Counted from the first letter of the stretch, positions 34,744 to 43,912 are shown. The stretch: DNA of 48,881 nt from Streptomyces sp. NRRL S-31 (GCF_000718775.1 NZ_JOCB01000060.1:1-48881); one strand, 5' to 3'. Program-made: numbers and translations. Notes: generated from the sequence alone by a model not told the origin.

Positions 34744-36436
34744 GCTGGCCCTCGGTTCTCGTTCCGCGTGCTGTCCCGGCCCGGGAGACGGAGGCGACCG
34801 TCTCGGGGTCGAGGTCGAACAGGGTGCGCAGCGCGTCCGCGTACCCGGCGCCGCCGGGCTCGGCCGCGAGCTGCTTGACCCGTACGGTCGGCGCGTGCAG
34901 CAGCTTGTCGACGACCCGGTGGACGGCCTGCCGGATCTCGCCGCGCTGGCGTTCGTCCAGGTCGGGCAGGCGTCCGTCGAGCCGGGCGATCTCACCGGCG
35001 ACGACGTCGGCGGCCATGGTGCGCAGCGCGACCACGGTCGGCGTGATGTGCGCCGCCCGCTGCGCCGCGCCGAAGGCCGCGACCTCCTGGGAGACGATAC
35101 GCCGGACCTGGTCCACGTCGTTCGCCATCGGGGCGTCGGCGGACGCCTCCGCCAGCGACTCGATGTCCACCAGGCGGACCCCGGCCAGCCGGTGCACGGC
35201 CGCGTCGATGTCGCGGGGCATGGCGAGGTCGAGGAGGAAGAAGGAGGGCGCCGGGCGTTCGGCGGCCGGCTCGGGCCGGCGCCGCTCGGGGATCCGGCCG
35301 TCGGCGGCGGCGGTCGCGGCGAGCGCGGTGATCAGCTCGGCGTCCGCCTCGGGGGTACGGCGGTCCCGTCGGTCGACGGTGGCGCCCGCGGCCCAGGTCG
35401 CGTGCTGCTCCAGGGCGGCGGCGTCCAGGCCGGCCACGGCGGCCTCGCCCATCAGGGAGAAGCCGGGCTGGGCGGCGGCCAGGTCCAGCGGACAGTTCTC
35501 GTCGGCACCGGCGGACGGCGACGGCGTCCTGGCCGGCGCGGCCGGCGCGGCCGTCCGGAGGGGGCCGGCGACCTCGGCGGCGGGGGCGCCGGTACGGCCC
35601 TCGACCGCGTGCGCGACCGCCTCCGCCGTGAGCACCAGACCCGTCGCCCCGGTACAGGAGACGACGATGTCGGCACGTGTCAGCTCGTCGGCCACCGCGT
35701 CCATGCGTACCGCGCGGGCGGTCACGGCGCCCGTGTCGTCACCCTCGCCGAGGATGCGGGCCAGCCGCTCGGCGCGCTCGAAGGTGCGGTTGGCGACGAC
35801 GACCTCGGCGACCCCGGCACGCGCCAGCGTCGCGGCGGCCAGGGACGACATGGACCCGGCGCCGATGACGAGCGCCTTCTTGCCCTTCGCCCACACGGGT
35901 ACGTCGGCGCCGGCGGCCAGCTGCTCCAGGCCGAAGGTGACCAGGGACTGGCCGGCGCGGTCGATACCGGTCTCGGAGTGCGCGCGCTTGCCCACCCGCA
36001 GGGCCTGCTGGAACAGGTCGTTCTGCAACTTGCCGGCGGTGTGCAGCTCCTGGGCACGGGCCAGGGAGTCCTTGATCTGGCCGAGGATCTGCCCCTCGCC
36101 GACGACCATCGAGTCCAGACCGCAGGCCACCGAGAACAGGTGGTGGACGGCCCGGTCCTCGTAGTGCACGTAGAGGTACGGCGTCAGTTCGTCCAGGCCG
36201 AGCCCGCTGTGCTGGGCGAGCAGCGTGGACAGCTCGGCGACACCGGCGTGGAACTTGTCCACGTCGGCGTACAGCTCGATGCGGTTGCAGGTGGCGAGCA
36301 CCGCGGCCTCGGTGGCGGGCTCGGCGGCGACCGTGTCCTGGACCAGCTTGGCCTGGGCGTCCGCGTTCAGCGCGGCCCGCTCCAGGACGCTGACCGGGGC
36401 ACTGCGGTGGCTCAGTCCGACGACGAGGAGGCTCAT
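34736..36436 (-). CDS. hemA: Glutamyl-tRNA reductase
   Basis: 566 residues, far longer than the usual ~420. Catalytic Cys50 (ATCNRIELY), GEGQILGQIKDS, and the NADPH site KALVIGAGSMSS are intact, as is the C-terminal dimerisation helix (PTVRVKQLAAEPGG...LRTLFDLD). About 125 extra residues (roughly 280-405, Ala/Pro/Arg-rich) are inserted into the NADPH domain before FFLLDLAMPRDID, as in other Streptomyces HemA. First tetrapyrrole step: Glu-tRNA to glutamate-1-semialdehyde. ATGA overlap with rex. Confidence 0.97.
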   Translation of the reverse strand: MSLLVVGLSHRSAPVSVLERAALNADAQAKLVQDTVAAEPATEAAVLATCNRIELYADVDKFHAGVAELSTLLAQHSGLGLDELTPYLYVHYEDRAVHHLFSVACGLDSMVVGEGQILGQIKDSLARAQELHTAGKLQNDLFQQALRVGKRAHSETGIDRAGQSLVTFGLEQLAAGADVPVWAKGKKALVIGAGSMSSLAAATLARAGVAEVVVANRTFERAERLARILGEGDDTGAVTARAVRMDAVADELTRADIVVSCTGATGLVLTAEAVAHAVEGRTGAPAAEVAGPLRTAAPAAPARTPSPSAGADENCPLDLAAAQPGFSLMGEAAVAGLDAAALEQHATWAAGATVDRRDRRTPEADAELITALAATAAADGRIPERRRPEPAAERPAPSFFLLDLAMPRDIDAAVHRLAGVRLVDIESLAEASADAPMANDVDQVRRIVSQEVAAFGAAQRAAHITPTVVALRTMAADVVAGEIARLDGRLPDLDERQRGEIRQAVHRVVDKLLHAPTVRVKQLAAEPGGAGYADALRTLFDLDPETVASVSRAGTARGTRTEGQHE

Positions 36437-37209
36437 GCCGGCATCACGGCGGGAACGTCCCCGTCGGGCCCCTGGTCGGCGGAGTCGTCGGCGGCCGCGC
36501 CGCGGGAGGTGGCGGCGGGCAGCGCGCCGTCGCCCGCGGCGGTCTCCTCGCCGGCCTTGCGCTGCTCGTGGAAGGCGAGGATCTGGAGCTCGATGGAGAG
36601 GTCCACCTTGCGCACGTCGACGCCGTCCGGGACGGACAGCACGGTCGGCGCGAAGTTCAGGATGGAGGTCACGCCGGCGGTCACGAGCCGGTCGCAGACC
36701 TGCTGGGCGGCGCCCGCCGGGGTGGCGATCACGCCGATGGAGACGCCGTTGTCCTTGATGATCTTCTCAAGGTCGTCGGTGTGCTGGACCGGGATGCCCG
36801 CGACCGGCTTGCCGGCCATCGCCGGGTCGGCGTCGATGAGCGCGGCGACCCGGAAGCCGCGGGAGGCGAAACCGCCGTAGTTGGCCAGGGCGGCGCCGAG
36901 GTTGCCGATGCCGACGATCACGACCGGCCAGTCCTGGGTCAGGCCGAGTTCGCGGGAGATCTGGTAGACGAGGTACTCCACGTCGTAGCCGACACCGCGC
37001 GTTCCGTAGGAGCCCAGGTAGGAGAAGTCCTTGCGCAGCTTGGCGGAGTTGACCCCCGCCGCCGCGGCCAGCTCCTCGGAGGAGACCGTGGGTACCGAGC
37101 GCTCCGACAGTGCGGTCAGGGCTCGGAGGTACAGCGGAAGCCTGGCGACGGTGGCCTCGGGAATCCCTCGGCTACGGGTCGCCGGTCGGTGTGTTCGGCC
37201 AGTTGCCAC
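36433..37209 (-). CDS. rex: Redox-sensing repressor Rex
   Basis: 258 residues from GTG 37209 (AGGAG upstream), the length of S. coelicolor Rex. N-terminal winged helix (IPEATVARLPLYLRALTAL, SSEELAAAAGVNSAKLRKDFSYLGSYGTRGVGYDV). NAD(H)-binding Rossmann motif GIGNLG (100-105), LIDADP and IGVIATPAGAAQQVCDRL. It releases DNA when NADH rises. First gene of the rex-hemACD operon, with a Rex operator at its promoter, so it is autoregulated. Confidence 0.97.
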   Translation of the reverse strand: MATGRTHRPATRSRGIPEATVARLPLYLRALTALSERSVPTVSSEELAAAAGVNSAKLRKDFSYLGSYGTRGVGYDVEYLVYQISRELGLTQDWPVVIVGIGNLGAALANYGGFASRGFRVAALIDADPAMAGKPVAGIPVQHTDDLEKIIKDNGVSIGVIATPAGAAQQVCDRLVTAGVTSILNFAPTVLSVPDGVDVRKVDLSIELQILAFHEQRKAGEETAAGDGALPAATSRGAAADDSADQGPDGDVPAVMPA

Positions 37210-37274
37210 GGTGCTCCTGCGGGTAGAGCGGGGCTGTAGGCGGTCATACGTCCCCAGACCGCCCCGTCGACAGC

Positions 37275-37304
37275 AGGCTATGTCTTTGTGAACGCGTGCA
37301 CAAA
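37275..37304 (-). promoter_or_regulatory. rex promoter with Rex operator (ROP)
   Basis: TTTGTGAACGCGTGCACAAA (37285-37304) matches the ROP consensus TTGTGAAnnnnTTCACAA with one mismatch. On the minus strand a -10-like TAGCCT (37275-37280) lies 18 nt from TTTGTG, so the operator covers the -35 and spacer. Rex binding would block rex-hemACD transcription. Autoregulation of this operon is established in S. coelicolor. Confidence 0.9.
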
Positions 37305-37490
37305 GATGGTGTCCGATTTGCCCGGCAGAAGTGACCGGGGTCACGCCGGTTTCACGCCCCTGGCGGGAACCGGTGCACACGCACCGACGTTCCTTCATTA
37401 CTGGGGGCAAAACCGCACACTCTCCTCACGAATCCCGCCCCCGAGACAAAACCACCATCGATCCTAAGCGACTTTTCCGGCCGGTTTGTA

Positions 37491-37763
37491 CTACTCGGTC
37501 AGTGCCCGGCGCAGTCGCTCCTCGTTCACGCGCCAGAAGGTGTGCTGTTCACCGTCGACGAGTACGACCGGGATCTGTTCCCAGTAGCGGTCGTGCAGCT
37601 CCCGGTCCTCGGTGATGTCCTTCGGCTCCCACGGCACGCCGAGGTCGCCGCAGACCCTCTCGACCACGAGCTGCGCGTCGTCGCACAGGTGACAGCCGGG
37701 CTTGCGGACCAGCGTGACCAGCCGCGCCCGCGGCTCCGCCTTGCGTCGGAAGAAGGGACTCAT
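37491..37763 (-). CDS. Glutaredoxin-like thiol protein
   Basis: 90 residues. [23 protein letters not shown] carries the CxxC site (PGCHLC), followed by [36 protein letters not shown] with the cis-Pro IPVV of the thioredoxin fold. It lies upstream of rex on the same strand with the Rex operator between, so it is a separate unit. Probably a mycoredoxin/glutaredoxin-type reductase; partner unknown. Confidence 0.9.
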   Translation of the reverse strand: MSPFFRRKAEPRARLVTLVRKPGCHLCDDAQLVVERVCGDLGVPWEPKDITEDRELHDRYWEQIPVVLVDGEQHTFWRVNEERLRRALTE

Positions 37764-37889
37764 ACGGCCATTCTCGCGCGCTCCGCGGACGCCGCCCGAC
37801 CGCCGTCGCGACGCCCGCGTCACCCGGAGTTCACACCGTGCCAACCTCTCGGCTCCGGAACCACCGAACAGACTGGCTATGCTCGCGTC

Positions 37890-38810
37890 ATGGCCGCTCT
37901 TCGATGGCTCACTCCCCGTAGGCGCTCCGCCACGGCGCGGAGCGTGTTGGCAGGCGAGGCCTCGGCCGAGGCCGCCCGCAAGTCCTCGCAGGAGGCCCCG
38001 GGCACCGCACCGGAGGAACCGCCCTTCCCGGTGCTCGGCGACGACCGGGCCGCCGCCTTCTTCGACCTGGACAACACGGTCATGCAGGGCGCCGCCATCT
38101 TCCACTTCGGCCGCGGCCTGTACAAGCGGAAGTTCTTCGAGACCCGCGACCTGGCCAAGTTCGCCTGGCAGCAGGCGTGGTTCCGGCTGGCCGGCGTCGA
38201 GGACCCCGAGCACATGCAGGACGTCCGCGACTCGGCGCTGTCGATCGTCAAGGGCCACCGGGTCGCCGAGCTGGAGACGATCGGCGAGGAGATCTACGAC
38301 GAGTACATGGCGGACCGCATCTGGCCCGGCACCCGCGCCCTCGCCCAGGCCCACCTGGACGCCGGCCAGAAGGTCTGGCTGGTCACCGCCGCCCCGGTGG
38401 AGATCGCCCAGGTGATCGCGCGCAGGCTCGGCCTGACCGGCGCCCTCGGCACGGTGGCCGAGTCGGTGGACGGCGTCTACACCGGCAAACTGGTCGGCGA
38501 ACCGCTGCACGGCCCGGCCAAGGCCGAGGCGGTCCGCGCGCTGGCCGCGGCGGAGGGGCTGGACCTGTCCCGCTGCGCCGCCTACAGCGACAGCCACAAC
38601 GACATCCCGATGCTCTCGCTGGTCGGCCACCCCTACGCCATCAACCCCGACGCCAAACTGCGCCGGCACGCCCGCGAGCAGGACTGGCGCCTGCGCGACT
38701 ACCGCACGGGCCGCAAGGCCGCGAAGGTCGGCATCCCGGCGGCGGCGGGCGTCGGCGCGGTGGCCGGCGGCACCGCGGCGGCGATCGCCCTGAGCCGACG
38801 GCGGCGCTAG
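37890..38810 (+). CDS. HAD-IB (SerB-like) phosphatase with C-terminal membrane anchor
   Basis: 306 residues from ATG 37890. Nucleophile motif FFDLDNT (Asp59, Asp61), [12 protein letters not shown] (motif II) and [17 protein letters not shown] (motif III/IV) define the HAD-IB family. The C-terminus ([27 protein letters not shown]) looks like a single tail-anchor helix. TATGCT (37878-37883) is six bases before the ATG with no Shine-Dalgarno: probably leaderless. Conserved upstream neighbour of bldN in Streptomyces. Confidence 0.92.
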   Translation: MAALRWLTPRRRSATARSVLAGEASAEAARKSSQEAPGTAPEEPPFPVLGDDRAAAFFDLDNTVMQGAAIFHFGRGLYKRKFFETRDLAKFAWQQAWFRLAGVEDPEHMQDVRDSALSIVKGHRVAELETIGEEIYDEYMADRIWPGTRALAQAHLDAGQKVWLVTAAPVEIAQVIARRLGLTGALGTVAESVDGVYTGKLVGEPLHGPAKAEAVRALAAAEGLDLSRCAAYSDSHNDIPMLSLVGHPYAINPDAKLRRHAREQDWRLRDYRTGRKAAKVGIPAAAGVGAVAGGTAAAIALSRRRR

Positions 38811-38839
38811 GCGCCGCCGCGCCGGCCGTCCGCGGCGCC
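38810..38839 (+). terminator. Hairpin after the HAD-IB gene
   Basis: GGCGCCGC (38810-38817) pairs with GCGGCGCC (38832-38839), starting at the stop codon. The remaining 38840-39110 is the bldN promoter/leader region. It is markedly more A/T-rich than the surroundings and holds no ORF that I support. A small inverted repeat CCGTCG-CTA-CGACGG is at 39046-39060. Confidence 0.5.
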
Positions 38840-39110
38840 CTTGAACGGGCGCGTGTACATCACCCTCTTCAACACGCCCCCCAGTTCGCCGAAACACGCC
38901 CTTTTCCGGTCAGCCATCGATCACCTTGCGAAACCAGAACCGCCCTCAAACGGTTACAGATACGACGCAATCGATGATTTGAGCAACTCGGTGTAGCAGA
39001 GCCTGCACGAAGCGTTATTCTCCTCAGACGCAAACCGGTACCCCACCGTCGCTACGACGGGTGAGAGGTCCCGCACTGCACGTGATGGAAGCTCTGCCTC
39101 TGGGAGTCCC

Positions 39111-39890
39111 GTGTACCCACACGTCGGGGTTGACGCCTCGGGCCTGGCTACGCTGCGCGCAACAGTCGCAACGGTCAAAGAGACGCTGCGCGGCCTCGTC
39201 CCGACCGCGTACGCCGTCCCCGCCTTCGCCGCCGCCGCGCCCGCGGGCCCGTGCTACGCACTGGCCGAGCGCAGCGCCGCGGTCGGCAGACGCGGTCGCG
39301 CGGCCGGGCCCACCACCGCACGCCGTCCGGCCGCCGACAGCGACAGCGCCCGGATGATGGACCTGGTCGAACGCGCCCAGGCCGGGGAGGCCGAGGCCTT
39401 CGGACGGCTCTACGACCAGTACAGCGACACCGTGTACCGGTACATCTACTACCGCGTGGGCGGCCGGGCCACCGCCGAGGACCTGACCAGCGAGACCTTC
39501 CTGCGGGCGCTCAGAAGGATCGGCACCTTCACCTGGCAGGGCCGGGACTTCGGCGCCTGGCTGGTCACCATCGCCCGCAACCTCGTCGCCGACCACTTCA
39601 AGTCCAGCCGGTTCCGGCTGGAGGTCACCACCGGCGAGATGCTCGACGCCAACGAGGTCGAGCGCTCCCCGGAGGACTCCGTCCTGGAGTCCCTGTCGAA
39701 CGCCGCCCTGCTCGACGCCGTACGACGGCTCAACCCGCAGCAGCAGGAGTGCGTGACGCTCCGCTTCCTCCAGGGCCTCTCGGTCGCCGAGACCGCCCGG
39801 GTGATGGGCAAGAACGAGGGTGCCATCAAGACCCTCCAGTACCGTGCCGTACGCACGCTCGCGCGGCTGCTGCCGGACGACGCCCGCTGA
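39111..39890 (+). CDS. bldN: Developmental ECF RNA polymerase sigma factor BldN
   Basis: 259 residues from GTG 39111 (GGGAG upstream). An N-terminal extension of about 86 residues (MYPHVGVDASGLATLRATVA...) precedes sigma region 2 (ARMMDLVERAQAGEAEAFGRLYDQYSDTVYRYIYYR, DLTSETFLRALRRIGTF). Region 4 follows (RRLNPQQQECVTLRFLQGLSVAETARVMGKNEGAIKTLQYRAVRTL). The extension is the removed prosequence known for S. coelicolor BldN, needed for aerial hyphae through bldM and the chaplin/rodlin genes. The membrane anti-sigma gene follows. BldD control of bldN is known in other Streptomyces. Confidence 0.97.
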   Translation: MYPHVGVDASGLATLRATVATVKETLRGLVPTAYAVPAFAAAAPAGPCYALAERSAAVGRRGRAAGPTTARRPAADSDSARMMDLVERAQAGEAEAFGRLYDQYSDTVYRYIYYRVGGRATAEDLTSETFLRALRRIGTFTWQGRDFGAWLVTIARNLVADHFKSSRFRLEVTTGEMLDANEVERSPEDSVLESLSNAALLDAVRRLNPQQQECVTLRFLQGLSVAETARVMGKNEGAIKTLQYRAVRTLARLLPDDAR

Positions 39891-39966
39891 GCACGGCGAC
39901 GGTGGGCGACACCCAACTCACGCTCGGTGAAAGCCTGTTGCTTTTCTGATCCGGTCGTCCGCCGTC

Positions 39967-39995
39967 CGTAACCCAAGTGCCGCGCCAGTCGTTGT
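39967..39995 (+). promoter_or_regulatory. Candidate BldN-type ECF promoter for rsbN
   Basis: CGTAAC (39967-39972), a 17-nt spacer and CGTTGT (39990-39995) resemble the -35 CGTAAC / -10 CGTTGA pattern that I recall for sigma-BldN promoters. The site lies in the 235-bp bldN-rsbN gap, about 130 bp before rsbN. A BldN-driven anti-sigma gene would close a negative loop. Confidence 0.55.
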
Positions 39996-40125
39996 GCGGG
40001 ATACAGGCTCCCTGTGGTCACGTCCCGGCCGCCCCGATCACCCGATCGTGGGGAAGCGGTCGCGGGCGTGCAACCCTCAGGACCCCCTGGGGAGTCGACC
40101 GTCATGACGAGAGGAGGTGCCGCCA

Positions 40126-41361
40126 GTGATCGCGAACGTATCGGCGCACCGGCGGGCGAACGCCTTCGCCCAGGCCCTGGAGGAGCAGTCCGACCGGGAC
40201 CCGGCGGCCGAGCAGTCCGACAGTCCGGCGGGGTCACCGCCGACCACCGAGGAACCCGCCGGGCAGGGCGAGCTGCTGACGTTGGCGGCGGGTCTCGGTG
40301 CGCTGCCCAAGCCGCAGCTCGACCCGGAGGTCAAGGTCGTCCAACGGGCCCAGCTGGTGGCCGCGATGGAGGCCATGCTCCAGGAGGGGACCGGGGCGAC
40401 GGACGTGTCGGTACCGGAACAGCGCTCCCCCCGGACCGGGGGCGCGCACCGGGCCGGTCCGCTGGGCAAGCTCCGCCCGCGCACCCGGCTGACCAAGGGG
40501 CTCGCGGCCGGCGGGCTCAGCGTCGGTGTGGCCGCTGGGGCCTTCGGCGGGGTCGCCGCCGCCAGCTCCGACGCCCTGCCCGGCGACTCGCTGTACGGGC
40601 TGAAGCGCGGCATCGAGGACTTCAAGCTCAACTACCTGACCGACGGCGACGACCAGCGCGGCCAGACCTATCTGGACCAGGCATCCACCCGGCTCAGCGA
40701 GACCCGCCGGCTGCTGGAGCGCGACCGGGGCGGGCACCTGGACCACGAGTCCATCGGCGAAATCCGGCGCACCCTGTCCGGGATGCGGCGCGACGTCACC
40801 GAGGGCCACCGCCTGCTCCACGCCGCCTACGCGGCCGATCCGGACTCCCTCGGCCCCATCCAGGCGCTGTCCGCCTTCTCCAGATCCCACCGCGAGGTCT
40901 GGAGCGCGCTCAGCGACAGACTGCCCGTACAGCTGGGCGACGTGAAACAGCAGGTGTCCTCGGTCTTCGACGCCATAGACGAAGAGGTCGCCCCGCTCCA
41001 GTCGCTGCTCCCGCAGCCGCCGGCCCGGTCCGGCGACGGCACGCACCGGAGCGGCCCCGGCTCGGCGTCCACCGGCTCCTCCGGCAGCCACCGGTCGACC
41101 GCGCCCAGCTCCCCCGGCAGCCCCCCGTCCGCCGGCAAGCACACCGGCACCGGCACGCCGAGCGGACCGGCCACCCGCGACAGCGGCGAGGGCCTCCTCG
41201 GCGGCGACACCGGCGGCCTGCTCGATCCGCCGAAGACCGGCTCCGACGGCAGTTCCCCGTCCGCCGCCAAGTCCCCGACGCCCCAACCGGACGTCACCAT
41301 CCCGCCGCTCCTGCCCGACCTCCTCCCGGACCTGGGCATCGACGGACAGGGCACGGACTAG
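40126..41361 (+). CDS. rsbN: Anti-sigma factor RsbN (membrane-bound, acts on BldN)
   Basis: 411 residues from GTG 40126, eight bases after GAGGAGG. The cytosolic N-terminal ~120 residues (MIANVSAHRRANAFAQALEEQ ... LLTLAAGLGALPKPQLDPEVK) form the sigma-binding part. There is a single membrane helix at about 122-145 (LTKGLAAGGLSVGVAAGAFGGVAAA). The extracytoplasmic DUF5667-like domain (DALPGDSLYGLKRGIEDFKLNYLTDGDDQRGQTYLDQASTRLSE) ends in a Ser/Pro/Gly-rich tail. Position next to bldN and architecture match RsbN of S. coelicolor/S. venezuelae. Confidence 0.93.
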   Translation: MIANVSAHRRANAFAQALEEQSDRDPAAEQSDSPAGSPPTTEEPAGQGELLTLAAGLGALPKPQLDPEVKVVQRAQLVAAMEAMLQEGTGATDVSVPEQRSPRTGGAHRAGPLGKLRPRTRLTKGLAAGGLSVGVAAGAFGGVAAASSDALPGDSLYGLKRGIEDFKLNYLTDGDDQRGQTYLDQASTRLSETRRLLERDRGGHLDHESIGEIRRTLSGMRRDVTEGHRLLHAAYAADPDSLGPIQALSAFSRSHREVWSALSDRLPVQLGDVKQQVSSVFDAIDEEVAPLQSLLPQPPARSGDGTHRSGPGSASTGSSGSHRSTAPSSPGSPPSAGKHTGTGTPSGPATRDSGEGLLGGDTGGLLDPPKTGSDGSSPSAAKSPTPQPDVTIPPLLPDLLPDLGIDGQGTD

Positions 41362-41377
41362 CGGGTCCGGCGGACAT

Positions 41378-41440
41378 GACGGGGGGGCGCCCCTTCCCGA
41401 GCAGGGGCGCCCCCCGTCTCCGGGCCCGCGGGCCCGGAGA
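41378..41440. terminator. Tandem terminator hairpins between rsbN and the acyltransferase gene
   Basis: First a long stem, arms 41378-41394 and 41403-41418 with one bulged G (core GGGGGCGCCCCT). Then a 24-bp perfect palindrome at 41417-41440 centred on CCCGCGGG. They sit between convergent genes and likely stop both transcripts. Confidence 0.8.
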
Positions 41441-41444
41441 AACC

Positions 41445-42509
41445 TCAGAAGAACACCGACCGCCGCTGCACCAGCAGCTTGTACAGCGTGTGCTGGATCT
41501 GCTCCCGCACCTGATCGGTCAGGTTGAACATCAGCATCGGGTCCTCCGCCGCCTCCGGCGGATAACCGTCCGTCGGGATCGGCTCGCCGAACTGGATCGT
41601 CCACTTCGTGGGCAGCGGGATCGCCCCCAGCGGACCCAGCCACGGGAACGTCGGCGTCAGCGGGAAGTACGGGAAACCCAGCACCCTGGCCAGGGTCTTG
41701 GCGTTGCCGATCATCGGATAGATCTCCTCCGCCCCGACGATCGAGCACGGCACGATCGGCACGCCCTGGCGCAGCGCCGTGGAGACGAAACCGCCACGGC
41801 CGAACCGCTGGAGTTTGTAGCGCTCGCCGAAGGGTTTCCCGATGCCCTTGAAGCCCTCCGGCATCACCCCGACCAGCTCGCCCTGGCGCAGCAGCCGTTC
41901 CGCGTCCTCCGCGCAGGCGAGGGTGTGCCCCAGCTTGCGGGCCAGCTCGTTGACCACCGGCAGCACGAAGACCAGATCGGCGGCGAGCAGGCGCAGATGA
42001 CGACCGGCCGGGTGGTGGTCGTGCACCGCAACCTGCATCATCAGCCCGTCCAGCGGCAGCGTCCCGGAGTGGTTGGCGACGATCAGCGCCCCGCCCTCGG
42101 CCGGGATGTTCTCGACGCCCTTCACCTCGACCCGGAAGTACTTCTCGTACACCGGCCGCAGCAGCGACATCAGGACCTGGTCGGTCAACTCCTCGTCGTA
42201 GCCGAAGTCGTCGACCTCGTACTCCCCGGTGAGCCGGCGCCGCAGAAAGGCCAGCCCGGCCGCCACCCGGCGTTCCAGGCCGCCGTCGCGCCCCTCGGCC
42301 TCCGGCCGCGCCGGCGGCTCCTCCTCGCGGCTCACAGCCCCCTCCTCCCGCACCCCCGCCCGGCCCGGCAGGGGCCGCACCGCGGCGGCCCCGCCCGGCT
42401 CCCCGGCCGCACCGCGCCGGCCGTCCCCGCCACGGCGCCGCGCCTGGCGCTGCGCGGCGCTCCCGCGGGAACGGTCGTCGTCGAACGGAATGACCTTGGC
42501 GTCCGCCAT
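41445..42509 (-). CDS. 1-acyl-glycerol-3-phosphate acyltransferase-like (PlsC/LPLAT) protein
   Basis: 354 residues from ATG 42509. A ~85-residue charged N-terminal extension precedes the LPLAT domain. VANHSGTLPLDG carries the acyltransferase histidine (His147) and Asp154, and GVMPEGFKGIGKPFGERYKLQRFGRGG is the P-E-G block. IVPCSIVGAEEIYPMIG and PTFPWLGPLGAIPLPTKWTIQFGEPI complete it. It lies 14 nt downstream of the epimerase gene. Possible roles are phospholipid or triacylglycerol/lipid modification. Confidence 0.88.
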   Translation of the reverse strand: MADAKVIPFDDDRSRGSAAQRQARRRGGDGRRGAAGEPGGAAAVRPLPGRAGVREEGAVSREEEPPARPEAEGRDGGLERRVAAGLAFLRRRLTGEYEVDDFGYDEELTDQVLMSLLRPVYEKYFRVEVKGVENIPAEGGALIVANHSGTLPLDGLMMQVAVHDHHPAGRHLRLLAADLVFVLPVVNELARKLGHTLACAEDAERLLRQGELVGVMPEGFKGIGKPFGERYKLQRFGRGGFVSTALRQGVPIVPCSIVGAEEIYPMIGNAKTLARVLGFPYFPLTPTFPWLGPLGAIPLPTKWTIQFGEPIPTDGYPPEAAEDPMLMFNLTDQVREQIQHTLYKLLVQRRSVFF

Positions 42510-42523
42510 CGTTGCCGCTCTCC

Positions 42524-43585
42524 TCAGTTGGCGCTGTGCGTCTGGGACCGGCCGTCGGACCTCGCGGCCAGCGCGGCGACCCGGTCGACGGCCCCCGCGA
42601 GGGCCTCCGGCGGCAGCAGCCCCGGCCCCTGGCCGCGCGCGAAGTCCGCGAAGGTCCCGGCCGTCGTGTGGCGGGGCGTGAACCCCAGCGTCTCGCGCAT
42701 CTGGACGGTGTCCACCACCCGCCCGTGGGTGAGCAGCCGGATCTGCTCCGGGGAGAAGTCCGTCATGCCGAGCGTCCGCACCAGGGAACCGGCCCAGGTG
42801 ACCGCGGGCAGCGGCAGCGGCACCGTGGGCCGCCCGAGCCGCCGGGAGCACTGCGAGAGCAGCAGCACGCCGTCCCCGGCGATGTTGAAGGTGCCGCTGT
42901 TGAGGGTCCCCCGGCGCGGCTCGTGCGAGGCGATCCGCAGCACCTCGATCACATCGTCCTCGTGCACGAACTGGAGCCGCGGATCGTAGCCGAACACGGT
43001 CGGCAGGACGGGCAGCGCGAAGTACGACGCGAGCGGTGTGTCCGCGGCCGGCCCGAGGATGTTGGCGAACCGCAGCACGCACACGGCGACGTCCGGGCGC
43101 CGCCGCGCGAAGCCGCGCACATAGCCCTCCACCTCGACGATGTCCTTCGCGAAGCCGCCGCTGGGCAGCGACTTGGCCGCGGTGGTCTCGGTGAACACCG
43201 CGGGATCGCGCGGCGCGGAGCCGTAGACGTTGGTGCTGGACTTCACCACCAGCCGCCGCACGGACGGCGACTTCTGGCAGGCGCCGAGCAGCTGCATGGT
43301 GCCGATGACGTTGGTCTCCTTGACCGTGGCCCGGCTGCCGCCGCCCAGCGCCGTGCCCGTCACGTCCATGTGGACGACCGTGTCGGCGCCCGTCTCGGCC
43401 AGCACCCGGGCGATGGTCGGCTGCCGGATGTCGGCCTGGACGAAGTCCGCCCCGCCCAGGTGGTGGGCCGGCGGCACCGCGTCCACGGCGATCACCCGGT
43501 CGACCTCCGGGTCACGCTGGATCCGTCGCACGAACCGGCCGCCCAGCTGCCGGGCCACTCCGGTGACGAGCACGACCTTCCCCAA
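42524..43585 (-). CDS. NAD-dependent epimerase/dehydratase family protein (extended SDR)
   Basis: 353 residues. I chose TTG 43585 because GAAGGAGG lies nine bases upstream and the protein then begins MGKVVLVTGVARQLGGRF, with the nucleotide-binding TGxxxxxG at 8-15. DIRQP, VHMDVTG, NVIGTMQLL and SSTNVYGSAPRDPAVFTE follow the family pattern. The catalytic YxxxK is not obvious (GGFAKDIVEVEGY instead), so activity may be atypical. Conserved partner of the acyltransferase gene in actinomycetes; the substrate may be a lipid or sterol-like sugar derivative. Confidence 0.88.
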   Translation of the reverse strand: MGKVVLVTGVARQLGGRFVRRIQRDPEVDRVIAVDAVPPAHHLGGADFVQADIRQPTIARVLAETGADTVVHMDVTGTALGGGSRATVKETNVIGTMQLLGACQKSPSVRRLVVKSSTNVYGSAPRDPAVFTETTAAKSLPSGGFAKDIVEVEGYVRGFARRRPDVAVCVLRFANILGPAADTPLASYFALPVLPTVFGYDPRLQFVHEDDVIEVLRIASHEPRRGTLNSGTFNIAGDGVLLLSQCSRRLGRPTVPLPLPAVTWAGSLVRTLGMTDFSPEQIRLLTHGRVVDTVQMRETLGFTPRHTTAGTFADFARGQGPGLLPPEALAGAVDRVAALAARSDGRSQTHSAN

Positions 43586-43813
43586 GACCAGCGCCCTCCT
43601 TCCGCGTAACCGGTATCCCGCGTTCCCCGTGTGCGGCCAACCTAGCCGGTCGACGTCGCGCTGTGAGGTCCACGGATGCACGAACCGATGGAATTTGCTC
43701 CATCGGAACGCGCGCCGGAACCGTCATCGGAACGAGCCGGGCCCCGCCGGACACGCCTGTGGCCCCCCACCAGTGCTGGTGGGGGGCCACAGGTCGCACG
43801 CTCTCGCGGCGCC

Positions 43814-43912
43814 TTACTTCTTGTTACGGCGCTGAACGCGCGTGCGCTTGAGCAGCTTGCGGTGCTTCTTCTTGGCCATCCGCTTGCGCCGCTTCTTGAT
43901 AACAGAGCCCAC
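43814..43912 (-). CDS. Small basic ribosome-associated protein (AURKAIP1/COX24 domain)
   Basis: 32 residues, GTG 43912 preceded by GAGGG. The sequence starts [20 protein letters not shown] and continues [12 protein letters not shown]. This matches the tiny Lys/Arg-rich COX24/AURKAIP1-type protein conserved across Actinobacteria and found in mycobacterial ribosome structures (bS22-like) as far as I recall. It lies directly downstream of bdtA. Confidence 0.92.
   Translation of the reverse strand: MGSVIKKRRKRMAKKKHRKLLKRTRVQRRNKK

Noticed and set aside
38811..39110. BldD box in the bldN leader
   Set aside because: Only isolated half-sites were seen (TCACC at 38921 and GGTGA at 39060), not a paired motif with sensible spacing.
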